Below are positions 46,944-55,908 of a DNA stretch of 64,000 nt, piece by piece. A program made the translations under genes and the position numbers. Where the stretch lies: contig CAVQMU010000010.1 of the NCBI GenBank assembly GCA_963713695.1, forward strand, positions 496,001 through 560,000, written 5' to 3'. Each line of letters begins with the position of its first letter. Position 1 is the stretch's first letter. The notes below the pieces were generated by a model that saw only the letters and a list, made by a program, of their open reading frames with translations, ran no database searches and was not told the DNA's origin. Origin of the DNA: Rhodoblastus sp963713695. Its GTDB lineage: Bacteria > Pseudomonadota > Alphaproteobacteria > Rhizobiales > Beijerinckiaceae.

Positions 46944-48138
46944 TCAATCCTGGACGGCCGCGTCCTTTCTTACAAATCGCGAATGCGCCCGCGCCAGGGC
47001 TCCAAGCAGCCTGTCGGCCCCGATGGCGAACGCCATGACGAAGAATGGCCACAGGGCGACGTAATATCGGGCTTGCGCGTCGCCGAAGCTCCCCAACGCC
47101 AGATAGTTTTTCCAGGCGTTCAACAGGTGGATGATCGAAAAGCCGACCATCGCCGCAACTCCGGCAGTGGCGAGATCGCCGATCCCGCGCGCCACATGGG
47201 AGGCGCCCACGGCAAAAATCGCGACGAACAGCATCGCGCCGAGGACCGGGGCCAGATTGACGACGAAGTCCAGAACGAAGGCGGTCGTGCCGATGTCGCT
47301 GAAAAACAGTCCGATAAATTGCGAGATGTCCACGATGACGCGCTGGTCCGGCGGGACATAGAGGAAATGCGAGGGGATATAGACCGGCGATCCGAGCCGC
47401 ATCAGGTTGACGACGGTCGGCGAGGCTCCGGCGAGCAGACCCAGGATGAGCCAGAGCGTGTTGCGCGAAAGCCAAGGCTCCTCGCCGCGCCAGAGTTCGC
47501 AGCGTATGCAGGACGCCCAGGAGCATCGCGCCACCGACGAAGCCGTTGAACTTGGTCCAGCCGATCAGGGCCAGGAGGATCGCGACCGCGCCGCAGTTTT
47601 TCTCGCGGGAGGCGAGCAGGAAGAACAGCGCTCCAGCCTCGAACAGCAACAAATTGTCGTTATTGATCATCCCCGCGATCGCCGCGGGCTTCGAAAGCGC
47701 CGCCAGCGCGACGATGAACAGCCGCCTCTGGAGCGGGGTCTGCAACGTGACCAGGCCGCCGAGCAGAATGAGCGCCAGTCCGCCGGTCGCAAGGGCCAGA
47801 TTGACCGCGCGCAATATTGTGATGTTGTCGGGCAGCAGGCCCATGAGCAGATAGTAGAGCGGCGGATGGGCCAGATAATTGATCAGTCCGCTGCCCTGTC
47901 CGCCTTCCAGCACCATGATGCGATAGGAGCCATAGTCGGGAAAGAGCGTCGGCGCCTCATGCAGGGAACGGATGAAGGAATAATGCGCCAACTCGTCGAA
48001 GGGCGTCGGAAACTCCACCCCACCCACGACATGGAAGCCGACCGAGACGAACCAGGTAAAACCGAGGATGGCGAGCAGCGCCACGATCGGATCTTTGAAG
48101 GCTTCGGACAGGCGCGCACGCGCTGCGACCGAGGACAT
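46944..48138 (-). CDS. GT-C-type membrane glycosyltransferase, frameshifted
   Basis: From ATG 48138 the protein has a first helix IVALLAILGFTWFVSVGFHV and a luminal loop with PTPFDELAHYSFIRSLHE, whose D-E pair is the usual catalytic acid of GT-C enzymes (ArnT/DUF2142-like). Several more helices follow. The frame changes near 47495, where LHTLRTLAR passes into GEEPWLSRNTLWLILG. The span is one base too long, so one inserted base restores about 397 residues with ten or so helices and the C-terminal AIGADRLLGALARAHS. It follows the acyltransferase by 11 bp, so both may modify the same surface glycan. Confidence 0.65.
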
Positions 48139-48149
48139 GGACAAATCGG

Positions 48150-49334
48150 TCAAGTTCGATCCGCCAGTTTTTCGGCGCCTCGCCGGGTTTCTTTCAGGCT
48201 TCGAGCCATCGTCATGATCCACGCCTCCATTTTCGCGCCCAGAGTTCCCGCAAATCCCACGGCGGGTTTGTCGACCCGAAGCGAGAATGCGTAGGATAGG
48301 GCGATGATGACGGGCAGCATGACGGCGTCGAGCGCCAGGAACTCAAGGAAATCCAGGTCGTGAATGGAGAATGTCAATCGCACGAAATAAATCAGGGGCA
48401 GATGGATCAGGTAGATCGGGAAGGAAATGTCGCCCAGAAATCGACCGATCGGATTGTTCAGAAAGTTCAACGTGCGTTCGTTGAACAAAATCGAACAGAA
48501 GAACACGATCGCCCCGGCCGACGTATAATATGTGTAGTCCCGCATCAAATCGCCTGATGACGGGAAGTATGAGTAGAGGCCGCCGACCTCAAGCCCGTCT
48601 CGCGGGCAGGGGTAGGCCATCAGCAGCGCCCCCGCGGCTATGAGTTCAGCCAGGGGCAATCCGCCCAACGTATTGATCGGCTTGTCGTCCTTGCGGATGA
48701 CCTGGCGGAGATAACAGCAGGCGCATCCGACGATAAAAAGCAGATAGTGGCTTCCCGCCGTCAGCACGAGAGCAGGCAAGAGCGCAAGCCACGGGTTTTT
48801 TGTAAAAAGGATCAAAGTCAGCACGGCATAGATGATCATGGACCCATACATTTCGAAAGATAGGGACCATAGCACCGAATTATAGAACTCGCCGTGCGTA
48901 AACGGGGCGTAATAAAGCAACTCCAGCAGCATCATGCCGCTGTCATATGGGAACAGTCCGAGTCCCGTATGATAGTTGCTGATCAGCGCGCAGGCGACGT
49001 AAATAATATTCGAGACCAGTATCGGAATGACCAACCGGAAATATCGCTTTGAAATACCGTTTACGATCAGGTTTTCGCTCGGAGTCCTGAAAAATTTAAT
49101 CGACAGGACGAGGCCGCTGAGCAGGAAGAAAATCCAGACGGCCGGCAGGCCGGAATAGATGAGATTGAGTGGCGACCACGCCACGATCCGCCGCGCTTCG
49201 CCGCCCCAGCCGGCCAGGTTGGTCTGCCGCAGGTTCGGCATGAAATTATTCACACAATGATCCATGACGACCACCAGGGCGGCGAGGCCACGCAGCCCTT
49301 CGAGCGAGTAATCCTTTTCTTTCAAGTCGCTCAT
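48150..49334 (-). CDS. Acyltransferase 3 family (OafA-like) membrane protein
   Basis: A 394-residue polytopic protein. The family N-terminus is present: YSLEGLRGLAALVVVMDHCV contains the conserved arginine, aspartate and histidine (R-G-x-A, D-H). About ten hydrophobic segments follow, with the late F-x-G-x-I-S-F-P-I-Y-L-I-H block typical of acyltransferase 3. These enzymes O-acetylate or acylate exopolysaccharides, lipopolysaccharide or peptidoglycan at the inner membrane. It is upstream of the GT-C-like gene in the same unit. ATG 49334 was selected at the conserved start. Confidence 0.92.
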   Translation of the reverse strand: MSDLKEKDYSLEGLRGLAALVVVMDHCVNNFMPNLRQTNLAGWGGEARRIVAWSPLNLIYSGLPAVWIFFLLSGLVLSIKFFRTPSENLIVNGISKRYFRLVIPILVSNIIYVACALISNYHTGLGLFPYDSGMMLLELLYYAPFTHGEFYNSVLWSLSFEMYGSMIIYAVLTLILFTKNPWLALLPALVLTAGSHYLLFIVGCACCYLRQVIRKDDKPINTLGGLPLAELIAAGALLMAYPCPRDGLEVGGLYSYFPSSGDLMRDYTYYTSAGAIVFFCSILFNERTLNFLNNPIGRFLGDISFPIYLIHLPLIYFVRLTFSIHDLDFLEFLALDAVMLPVIIALSYAFSLRVDKPAVGFAGTLGAKMEAWIMTMARSLKETRRGAEKLADRT

Positions 49335-49743
49335 CCCGATCTGGCAAACCGCCTGGGCTGCGCGCGGACTAACGAAGCCGAGCGTCCCCATTGCGAACGT
49401 AATCTTGATTGATGAGGTATCGCCGTTGCTGATCAGTTAAGAGCGCCAGGATTTCATGAGCTGGAGCGCTCCGGGCAACGAGTTTCGATGGCGGCGCATG
49501 AACTGGCCCTTGCTGGCCCCCCTGAGCCGTCATGGCCGTCCCCGGACGTGATCCGGGGATTTGTCCCGGCCATCCACGCGGCGATACAGCGCGAAATCTT
49601 CGGAATTGGATCTCGCGGCGCGGCGTGGATACCCGGCACAAGGCCGGGCATGACGTGCGTGGGGCACAAGCCGCCGTTGCCAAATGAATTTGCCGTTTCC
49701 CCTTCCCGCCGACAGCCGCCGCGATTTTGGCGGGATCGCGCGG
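49335..49743. repeat. Intergenic region holding a dispersed palindromic repeat
   Basis: Positions 49496-49665 contain a long imperfect palindrome: GTCATGGCCG...CGGCCATCCACGCGGCG on one side and CGCGGCGTGGATACCCGG... CCGGGCATGACG on the other. A smaller hairpin CCCCGGA...TCCGGGG sits at 49539-49557. Its left end matches 2661-2712. This is the GC-rich mobile-like repeat common between rhizobial genes. No gene is supported in the remaining 230 bp. Confidence 0.75.
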
Positions 49744-50475
49744 CTAGTCCACCCGCGACCAGCCCTCGGTCCCCAGGCGCTCCTGCGGCAGGTATTGCGC
49801 CTTGTAGTCCATTTTCCGGGAGCCGGCGACCCAGTAGCCCAGGTAGAGATGCGGCAGGCCCATCGCTCTCGCGCGGAAAATATGGTCGAGGATCATGTAG
49901 GCGCCGAGCGAGCGATTGGCGAGCGCGGGGTCGTAGAAGGAATAGACCATCGACAAGCCGTCATCGAGCACGTTGGTCAGGCAGCAGGCGACCAGAGGCC
50001 CGTGCGCGGCGTCCGGGTCGCGAAGGCGATAGCGCACCAGCCGGCTTTCGACATGGCTGTCCTCGATCATCATGCCATAGTCGAGCATGGCCATGTCGGC
50101 CATGCCGCCGTCGCTGTGGCGGGAGTCGAGATAGGCGCGGAACAGGCCGAACTGCTCGCTGTCGGCCCTGGAAAGGCCGAGTTCGCCGACGAGGTCGGCG
50201 TTGCGGGCGAGAATCTTTTTCTGGGTGCGGCCCGGCTCGAATTCCTCGCACAGGATGCGCACCGACACGCAAGCCTTGCAGTTTTCGCAGGCGGGGCGAT
50301 AGGCGATGGTCTGGGAGCGGCGGAAGCCGGAATGGGTGAGGGCGTCATTGAGCCGGGCGGCGCGCCGTCCGACGAGATGCGTGAAGACCTTGCGCTCTTC
50401 CTTGCCGGGCAGATAGGGGCAGGGCGCCGGCGACGTCAGGTAGAACTGAGGCGGATCGCGCGGCTCGCTGGTCAC
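49744..50475 (-). CDS. bpt: Aspartate/glutamate leucyltransferase (Bpt)
   Basis: A 243-residue N-end-rule transferase that adds leucine from Leu-tRNA to N-terminal Asp or Glu and so marks proteins for ClpS/ClpAP. The cysteine-rich site YRPACENCKACVSVRI near residue 65 and the GAYMILDHIFRARAMGLPHL and YLGYWVAGSRKMDYKA blocks are diagnostic of Bpt. The start is a GTG at 50475 preceded by a strong GGGAGGGAAG site. The RDD gene and hemB stand upstream on the same strand, a familiar Rhizobiales order. Confidence 0.96.
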   Translation of the reverse strand: MTSEPRDPPQFYLTSPAPCPYLPGKEERKVFTHLVGRRAARLNDALTHSGFRRSQTIAYRPACENCKACVSVRILCEEFEPGRTQKKILARNADLVGELGLSRADSEQFGLFRAYLDSRHSDGGMADMAMLDYGMMIEDSHVESRLVRYRLRDPDAAHGPLVACCLTNVLDDGLSMVYSFYDPALANRSLGAYMILDHIFRARAMGLPHLYLGYWVAGSRKMDYKAQYLPQERLGTEGWSRVD

Positions 50476-50513
50476 TGTTGCTTCCCTCCCGTCCGGTCGC
50501 CGGCTCCGTTATA

Positions 50514-50996
50514 TTACGCGCGACGTAGCACGATCACGCCGGCCAGAATGTCGTGCAGGCAACGCTTGTCGGCGGAGAGGAGGGAAAACAGGAAGACAGG
50601 CGGAAACATCCAGCTCAAATAGAACAGCACCGCGTGCACCGCGGCATAGAGGAAGGGCACGGGCGCGCCGTTGACCAGCCGCATTTCCAGGTCCATCGCC
50701 TTCATGCCCGGCGTCGCGTGGCGCCAGCCGGAAATGGTCAGGCCGTTGTAGAAGAAGGCGACGAAGGGGAACAGCGGCGGCAGCAGCAGCCAGGCCACGC
50801 CGAGCGTCAGCACGCCAAGCAACAGGAAAAGCCCTACCGAGACGAAGCTGACGAGGATCAGGTCGAGCACGATGGCGGTCATGCGGCGCGTGCGAACGCC
50901 CTGCAACGCGGAAGCGGGGAGGGGAGCAAGGGGATAGACGGCGGTTTGACCTGCTGGCGTCTGACCTGCGACATTCCAGCCATTGGCATTGCTCAT
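50514..50996 (-). CDS. RDD family membrane protein
   Basis: A 160-residue protein with the RDD domain. The first helix starts after GVRTRRMTAIVLDLILVSFV, in which the R and D of the family name are seen. A second hydrophobic region LLLLPPLFPFVAFFYNGLTI is followed by GWRHATPGMKAMDLEMRL, the conserved G-x-T-P-G-K-x3-G/D-L element. RDD proteins have varied roles, some in ion exchange. The function here is unknown. It lies between bpt and the GNAT gene, conserved as a neighbour of bpt in relatives. Confidence 0.92.
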   Translation of the reverse strand: MSNANGWNVAGQTPAGQTAVYPLAPLPASALQGVRTRRMTAIVLDLILVSFVSVGLFLLLGVLTLGVAWLLLPPLFPFVAFFYNGLTISGWRHATPGMKAMDLEMRLVNGAPVPFLYAAVHAVLFYLSWMFPPVFLFSLLSADKRCLHDILAGVIVLRRA

Positions 50997-51082
50997 TGCG
51001 CGCTCCAGGAATTGGGCCTCGACCTAATCTGGCTTTTCAACCCGTCGCGTGCAAGGGCGAAAGCCGCGCGCCCCAAGCTAAA

Positions 51083-51628
51083 TTAGCATACCATCTGCGG
51101 CGCCTTGTAGGCCAGGAGCTGCGCGCCCTTGCGCCACCCGACCGCGTTGCAGGGCGCAAAGCCGAGCCGCTGCAGCAGCCGCCATGACGCCGAATTCTCG
51201 CGCGGACATTCGGCGACAATGCGGCGCTCGGGCAGCGCCGCGCGCAAAAGGTCGAGCATGGCCAGCGCGGCTTCCTCGCCATAGTGCTTGCCGTGGAAGG
51301 GCGCGCCAAGCCAGAAGCCGATCTCGACATCCTTTTCGTCGCGAACGAGCGCGCCGGCGCAGCCGATGAAAACGCCGGCCTCGCCAAGGCGGATCGCGGC
51401 AAAGCAGCCCTTGTTCAGCTTGGAGAGGGCGATCAGGTCCTGGGCGTCGGAAATGGTGAAGGGCTGGCGCAGCAGCGACAGGCCCCCTGCGACAAGCGGA
51501 TCATTGGTCAGGAAGACGAGCTGGAAGGCGTCGGACGCCTGCAGCGGCGCGATCTTCAGGCGCTCGGTGCGCACCGCGCCATCGGGAAAAAGTCTTTGGC
51601 AGAAATGCTCTATCTTCCGCGCAGCCAT
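51083..51628 (-). CDS. GNAT N-acetyltransferase (RimJ/RimL-like)
   Basis: A 181-residue acetyltransferase. RTERLKIAPLQASDAFQLVF at the N-terminus and the acetyl-CoA region VEIGFWLGAPFHGKHYGEEA followed by RIVAECPRENSASWRLLQRL match the RimJ/RimL-type family that acetylates protein N-termini or small amines. It lies 100 bp after hemB on the same strand. No substrate can be named. Confidence 0.9.
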   Translation of the reverse strand: MAARKIEHFCQRLFPDGAVRTERLKIAPLQASDAFQLVFLTNDPLVAGGLSLLRQPFTISDAQDLIALSKLNKGCFAAIRLGEAGVFIGCAGALVRDEKDVEIGFWLGAPFHGKHYGEEAALAMLDLLRAALPERRIVAECPRENSASWRLLQRLGFAPCNAVGWRKGAQLLAYKAPQMVC

Positions 51629-51727
51629 GACATTTCCTCCATCCCAGGTCGTTTCCCCAGGTGCGGAAATGCAGGCTTGGCCGCGGCGATCCCGAAAATC
51701 GGGCTCGACCGTCAGCTTGCCCCAGGC

Positions 51728-52750
51728 TTATGCGCCTTTTTTCATCATTTCCGCCGCCCTTGGCGCGAAATAGGTGAGGATCCCGTCGGCGCCCGCGCGT
51801 TTGAAGGCGAGCAGGCTTTCCATCATGGCCTTGTCTCCGTCGAGCCACCCATTTCCCGCAGCAGCCATGATCATCGCATATTCTCCGGAAACTTGATAGG
51901 CGAAGGTTGGCGCGCCAAAAGTCTCTTTTACGCGATGGATAATATCGAGATAGGGCAGGCCGGGCTTGACCATGACCATATCAGCCCCTTCCTCGAGGTC
52001 TATCTGCACCTCGCGCAGGGCTTCCTCGGAATTGGCCGGGTCCATCTGGTAGGTGCGCTTGTCGCCGGTCAGCACGGCTTTGGTGCCGATGGCGTCGCGG
52101 AAAGGCCCATAAAATGCGGAAGCGTATTTGGCCGCATAGGCCATGATCTGCACGTTCTGGAAGCCTTCGCTGTCGAGGCCGGAGCGGATGGCGGCGACGC
52201 GGCCGTCCATCATGTCGGAGGGGGCGATGACGTCCGCGCCGGCGCGCGCCTGGTTGAGAGCCTGCTCGACCAGAATGGCCACGGTTTCGTCGTTGAGGAT
52301 GGTTTCGCCTTCCATCACCCCGTCATGGCCATGGCTCGTATAGGGATCGAGCGCGACGTCGGTGATCACTCCGACCTGGGGGACCGCCGCCTTGATGGCG
52401 CGGACGGCGCGGCAGACCAGGTTGGCGTCGTTGAGCGCCTCGGAGCCGTTGGGGTCGCGTAGCTCCGGCTCCGTATAGGGAAACAGCGCGATGGCGGGAA
52501 TGCCCAGTTCGGCCGCTTGCTGCGCGGCGGCCACGGCCCGGTCGACCGACAGGCGTTTTACGCCCGGCATGGAGTTGACGGGGGTCTCGACGTTTTCGCC
52601 CTCGACCACGAAGATCGGCCAGATCAGGTCGTCGACCGTCAGAACGTTCTCGCGCACCAGGCGGCGCGCCCAGTCGGCCTTGCGGTTGCGACGGGGACGA
52701 TGGGTCAGGCCGAGCGAAAGGTCGAGCGAATGGCGAGGGGTCTGCAGCAT
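51728..52750 (-). CDS. hemB: Delta-aminolevulinic acid dehydratase
   Basis: A 340-residue porphobilinogen synthase that joins two 5-aminolevulinate molecules in haem and tetrapyrrole synthesis. Schiff-base lysines are visible in MAYAAKYASAFYGPFR and MVMVKPGLPYLD. The metal region DVALDPYTSHGHDGV lacks the cysteines of zinc enzymes and is of the Mg/K-dependent type seen in alphaproteobacteria. ATG 52750 is placed at the usual family N-terminus. An earlier GTG/ATG at 52786 would add 12 residues. Confidence 0.97.
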   Translation of the reverse strand: MLQTPRHSLDLSLGLTHRPRRNRKADWARRLVRENVLTVDDLIWPIFVVEGENVETPVNSMPGVKRLSVDRAVAAAQQAAELGIPAIALFPYTEPELRDPNGSEALNDANLVCRAVRAIKAAVPQVGVITDVALDPYTSHGHDGVMEGETILNDETVAILVEQALNQARAGADVIAPSDMMDGRVAAIRSGLDSEGFQNVQIMAYAAKYASAFYGPFRDAIGTKAVLTGDKRTYQMDPANSEEALREVQIDLEEGADMVMVKPGLPYLDIIHRVKETFGAPTFAYQVSGEYAMIMAAAGNGWLDGDKAMMESLLAFKRAGADGILTYFAPRAAEMMKKGA

Positions 52751-52876
52751 GGGGCAATTCCGTAAGTTGACGGTTTTCCATAGCATATCGCGGACGGCTG
52801 GAAAAATTTTTGCGGCGACGTGGCAAATGCATTATCGCTTCAGGACGGTGGGCGTGGCGCGGAAACAGGATTGGCG

Positions 52877-53404
52877 ATGAATTATTTCCAGGAACGGCGA
52901 GCGAACGACGTTCCGCGCGGCGAGGAACGGGAAACCGGCTCCGCCATACGGGTCGGCGGCAAGGCCGGACCTGACGCCGAAGAGGCGCGCTGGACCCTCG
53001 CGCTGACGGTCTTCTTCCGCATCCTCTCGATCCTCTGGATCGCCGAGGGCCTCGCGCAATGGCGCCGCATCCTCGATCCCACGTCCATCTCCTTCCTCGA
53101 TCATTCCAACGCCGACATATCCGCAACCATCTTCTTCGCCGTGCTCGACCCGATCGCCGCGGTCGGCCTCTGGCTGGTCGCGCCATGGGGCGGCGTGGTC
53201 TGGCTTCTTACCCTGCTGGCGCAGATCTTCGTCGTTTCGGTCAAGCCCGCCTTCTTTTTCGGCGGAAACTGGGTCAAGTTCTTCGACGGCGCGCTGTTCG
53301 CCGCCTATCTCTTCATCTCCTGGCGCGCCAATGTCGCGGCGGGCGAGACGGGCGCCATCGACCGGATCATCGTCGCCTTGCGCGCGATGCTTCGCCGCCG
53401 GTAA
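52877..53404 (+). CDS. DUF6163 family four-helix membrane protein
   Basis: A 175-residue protein with a hydrophilic N-terminus of 45 residues and four hydrophobic segments: LALTVFFRILSILWIAEGLA, ISATIFFAVLDPIAAVGLWL, a W-rich GGVVWLLTLLAQIFVV and FDGALFAAYLFISW. Length and topology match DUF6163. In Rhizobiales this gene stands beside the LdtR-type regulator, as here, so a role in envelope maintenance is likely. It is not known biochemically. Confidence 0.82.
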   Translation: MNYFQERRANDVPRGEERETGSAIRVGGKAGPDAEEARWTLALTVFFRILSILWIAEGLAQWRRILDPTSISFLDHSNADISATIFFAVLDPIAAVGLWLVAPWGGVVWLLTLLAQIFVVSVKPAFFFGGNWVKFFDGALFAAYLFISWRANVAAGETGAIDRIIVALRAMLRRR

Positions 53405-53613
53405 CCGCGCGGCGCGATCGGCGCGATGGTAACGATCCCTCAACGTAAACGATTGTTTTAATTTATCGAAGATTCACTTCAATTGCCTGAAATCGCGGTA
53501 ACGCGGGATTCAGCCTGTTGTTTAAACCGGTTTTCATCTGCGCCCGTTATGGTCTGTTCCATCGAAGCCGCCGGGACACAATCGGCGCAAAACAGAACGC
53601 AGGGATTTTGACC

Positions 53614-54126
53614 ATGTCGAACGCAGCCAAGATGGAAGTTTCCTCCGCCCGCGCCGAACGCAGCGCCGAAGTGCGCCCCGTCTATCTCGAAGCCCTGACG
53701 CTGGTCGAGCGCCTTCACCGCCGCCTGCTCGACGTCATCAAGGACGAATTCGACCGCCGCGGCCGCTCCGACATCAACGCCGTCCAGGCGCTGCTGCTCT
53801 ACAACATCGGCGACAGCGAACTGACCGCCGGCGAACTCCGCACCCGCGGCTATTATCTCGGCTCCAACGTCTCCTACAACGTCAAGAAGCTGGTGGAGAT
53901 GGGCTATCTGCACCACGCCCGCTCGCGCGTCGACCGCCGCTCGGTCCGCATCAGCCTGACGCCCGAAGGCAAGGTCGTGCGCGACATCATCGCCGGCCTC
54001 TATGAAAAGCACGTCTTCACGGTCGAACAGATCGGCGGCGTGACCACCGACGAATTCAAGGCCGTCAACAACGCCCTGACCCGCCTCGAGCGCTTCTGGA
54101 CCGACCAGATCAAGTATCGCCTCTGA
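53614..54126 (+). CDS. ldtR: MarR-family regulator LdtR
   Basis: A 170-residue winged-helix regulator. SDINAVQALLLYNIGDSELT, AGELRTRGYYLGSNVSYNVK and MGYLHHARSRVDRRSVRISL give the full MarR DNA-binding domain. The length and the LTLVERLHRRLLDVIKDEFD start fit LdtR of rhizobia, which controls the L,D-transpeptidase gene and stress tolerance. That target is encoded directly downstream here. ATG 53614 has an AGGGAT site. A terminator follows the gene. Confidence 0.93.
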   Translation: MSNAAKMEVSSARAERSAEVRPVYLEALTLVERLHRRLLDVIKDEFDRRGRSDINAVQALLLYNIGDSELTAGELRTRGYYLGSNVSYNVKKLVEMGYLHHARSRVDRRSVRISLTPEGKVVRDIIAGLYEKHVFTVEQIGGVTTDEFKAVNNALTRLERFWTDQIKYRL

Positions 54127-54165
54127 TCCTTCTCCCAAGTCCTTCTCGTAAGTCCTTCTCGCAAG
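54127..54165. repeat. Three 13-bp tandem repeats
   Basis: TCCTTCTCCCAAG, TCCTTCTCGTAAG and TCCTTCTCGCAAG follow each other directly after the ldtR stop codon. They are non-coding and precede the terminator. Confidence 0.85.
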
Positions 54166-54185
54166 CTTCGATCAACCTTTTCTTC

Positions 54186-54212
54186 AGCCGGGCTGCAAAG
54201 CCCGGCTTTTTT
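54186..54212 (+). terminator. Terminator of ldtR
   Basis: AGCCGGGCT (54186-54194) and AGCCCGGCT (54199-54207) form a 9-bp stem with a GCAA loop, followed by six Ts. Confidence 0.95.
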
Positions 54213-54472
54213 CATTGCAAGGCGCCGCGCCGGTCGCTTCCTTCCCACGCAGGAAATTTGCCCGCGCAGGGATTTTGCGGGCTGTCGCCAATATGTCACA
54301 GGCCCCGCGAATGCGTGGCGGCCGGGCTTTCGCCATAAAATCGCCGCTCCGTTTTGACCTTTTTAACCCTCGTCATCGATTCTTTGCGCGAATGGCCACA
54401 GGGCGGGACATGCTCCCCGGCCATATGCTGCTATTGCAAATGGAGTTTCTCGATTTGAACATCCCCGTTTTG

Positions 54473-55778
54473 ATGCAGGCGCGCCAGAATTCAGGCGCGT
54501 CGTCTCGGCCTTGCCGCGGCGCTGACAGTCGGCGCGGCGCTGACCTGTTCGGCCCCGGCGCTGGCCGGCGACGGCTTCAGCCAGGCCGAATGGGCGCAGC
54601 GCTACGATTCCGACGCGCGCCTGACCGTTTCGCGTTCGACCACGCCGCTGCTGTCGCCGCGCACCCTTGCCGCCACCGAGCAGGCGATTGAGCAATATCG
54701 CGACATTGTCGCCAAGGGCGGCTGGAGCAAGGTTCCAACCGGCGTCACCCTGAAACTGGGGTCATCAGGCCCGAACGTCGCGGCCCTGCGCCGCAGGCTG
54801 ATCGTCACCGGCGACCTGGATTCGGCGGCGTCGAGCTCCGGCGTGTTCGATTCCTACGTGGAAGCGGGCGTCAAGAGGTTTCAGGCGCGGCATGGGTTGA
54901 TCGAAAGCGGCGTGGTCAACGGCTCCACCGCGGACGCCATGAACATCCCCGCCGATTACCGGCTGCGCCAGCTCGAGACGAACATCGTGCGTCTCCGCTC
55001 CTTTTCCGCCAATCTTGGCGAACGTTTCGTTGAGGCGAACATTCCCGCCGCCATGGTCGACACGGTCGAAAACGACACGATCGCCACGCGCCACGCCGCG
55101 GGCGTCGGCAAGATCGACCGCCAGTCGCCGGTCATGCAGACCCGCGCGCTCGACATCGATTTCAATCCTTACTGGACGGTTCCCGCGTCGATCATCCGCA
55201 AGGACCTGATTCCGAAAATGCAGGCCGATCCGACCTATCTGCGGCAAAACCACATCCGCATCTTCGACAAGGCCAATGCCGAGGTGCAATCCGAGCAGAT
55301 CAACTGGCATTCGCTGGACGCGACCAATTACCGTTTTCGCGAGGACCCGAGCACCGAGAATTCGCTGGGAGTCGTCCGCATCAACATCAACAATCCCTAT
55401 GGCGTGTACATGCACGACACCCCGGCCAAGGGCGTGTTCGGCGACGATTTCCGCTTCGTCTCCTCGGGCTGCATGCGCTTGCAGAACGTGCGCGACTACG
55501 TCGCCTGGCTGCTCAAGAACAATCCGGGCTGGGACCGCGACCGCATCGACGCGGCCATCGCCTCGGGCGAGCGGCTGGACGTAAAAATCGAGCCGCCGGT
55601 CAATGTCTACTGGGTCTATATCACCGCCTGGGGCACGCCGGAAAACCTGGTGCAGTTCCGCGAGGACATTTATCAGCGCGACGGTTTCTCCACCGTGGCG
55701 GGCGGCGGCGCGGCGGTGCAGCCGGTCGCGCAACGGCCCGGCGACGATGGGCCCGACCCGGAGCCGGACGAAAAGTAA
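54473..55778 (+). CDS. ldtP: L,D-transpeptidase LdtP, frameshift in signal peptide
   Basis: The mature protein contains a peptidoglycan-binding-like domain (TLKLGSSGPNVAALRRRL) and a YkuD catalytic domain with YMHDTPAKGVFGDDFR and the active-site SSGCMRLQNV. It cross-links peptidoglycan 3-3 or attaches proteins in the periplasm. In this frame there is no start codon before a GTG at 54843, yet typical signal-peptide sequence (RRLGLAAALTVGAALTCSAP ending in ALA) is encoded from about 54500. The only ATG, at 54473, is one frame off. One extra base near 54480-54500 would join them. It is the expected target of LdtR. Confidence 0.8.
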
Positions 55779-55812
55779 CTGTCTGTAATCATCAAACGCG
55801 CGAACGGGTGCG

Positions 55813-55870
55813 CCCCTTCTCACCTTGCGGGAAAAGGTGTCTCGCGCCTTTTGGCGCGAGACGGATGAAG
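55813..55870. repeat. Rhizobial REP-like palindrome, copy 1
   Basis: CCCCTTCTCACCTTGCGGGA, then AAAGGTG, followed by the hairpin TCTCGCGCC-TTTT-GGCGCGAGA and GACGGATGAAG. This matches the arrangement of the common CCTTCTCCC...GGATGAGG intergenic repeat. A second copy is at 62542-62587. Confidence 0.8.
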
Positions 55871-55908
55871 CCTTCGGCTGGCGGTCATCGCCGTCGCGAT
55901 TCTTGGCG

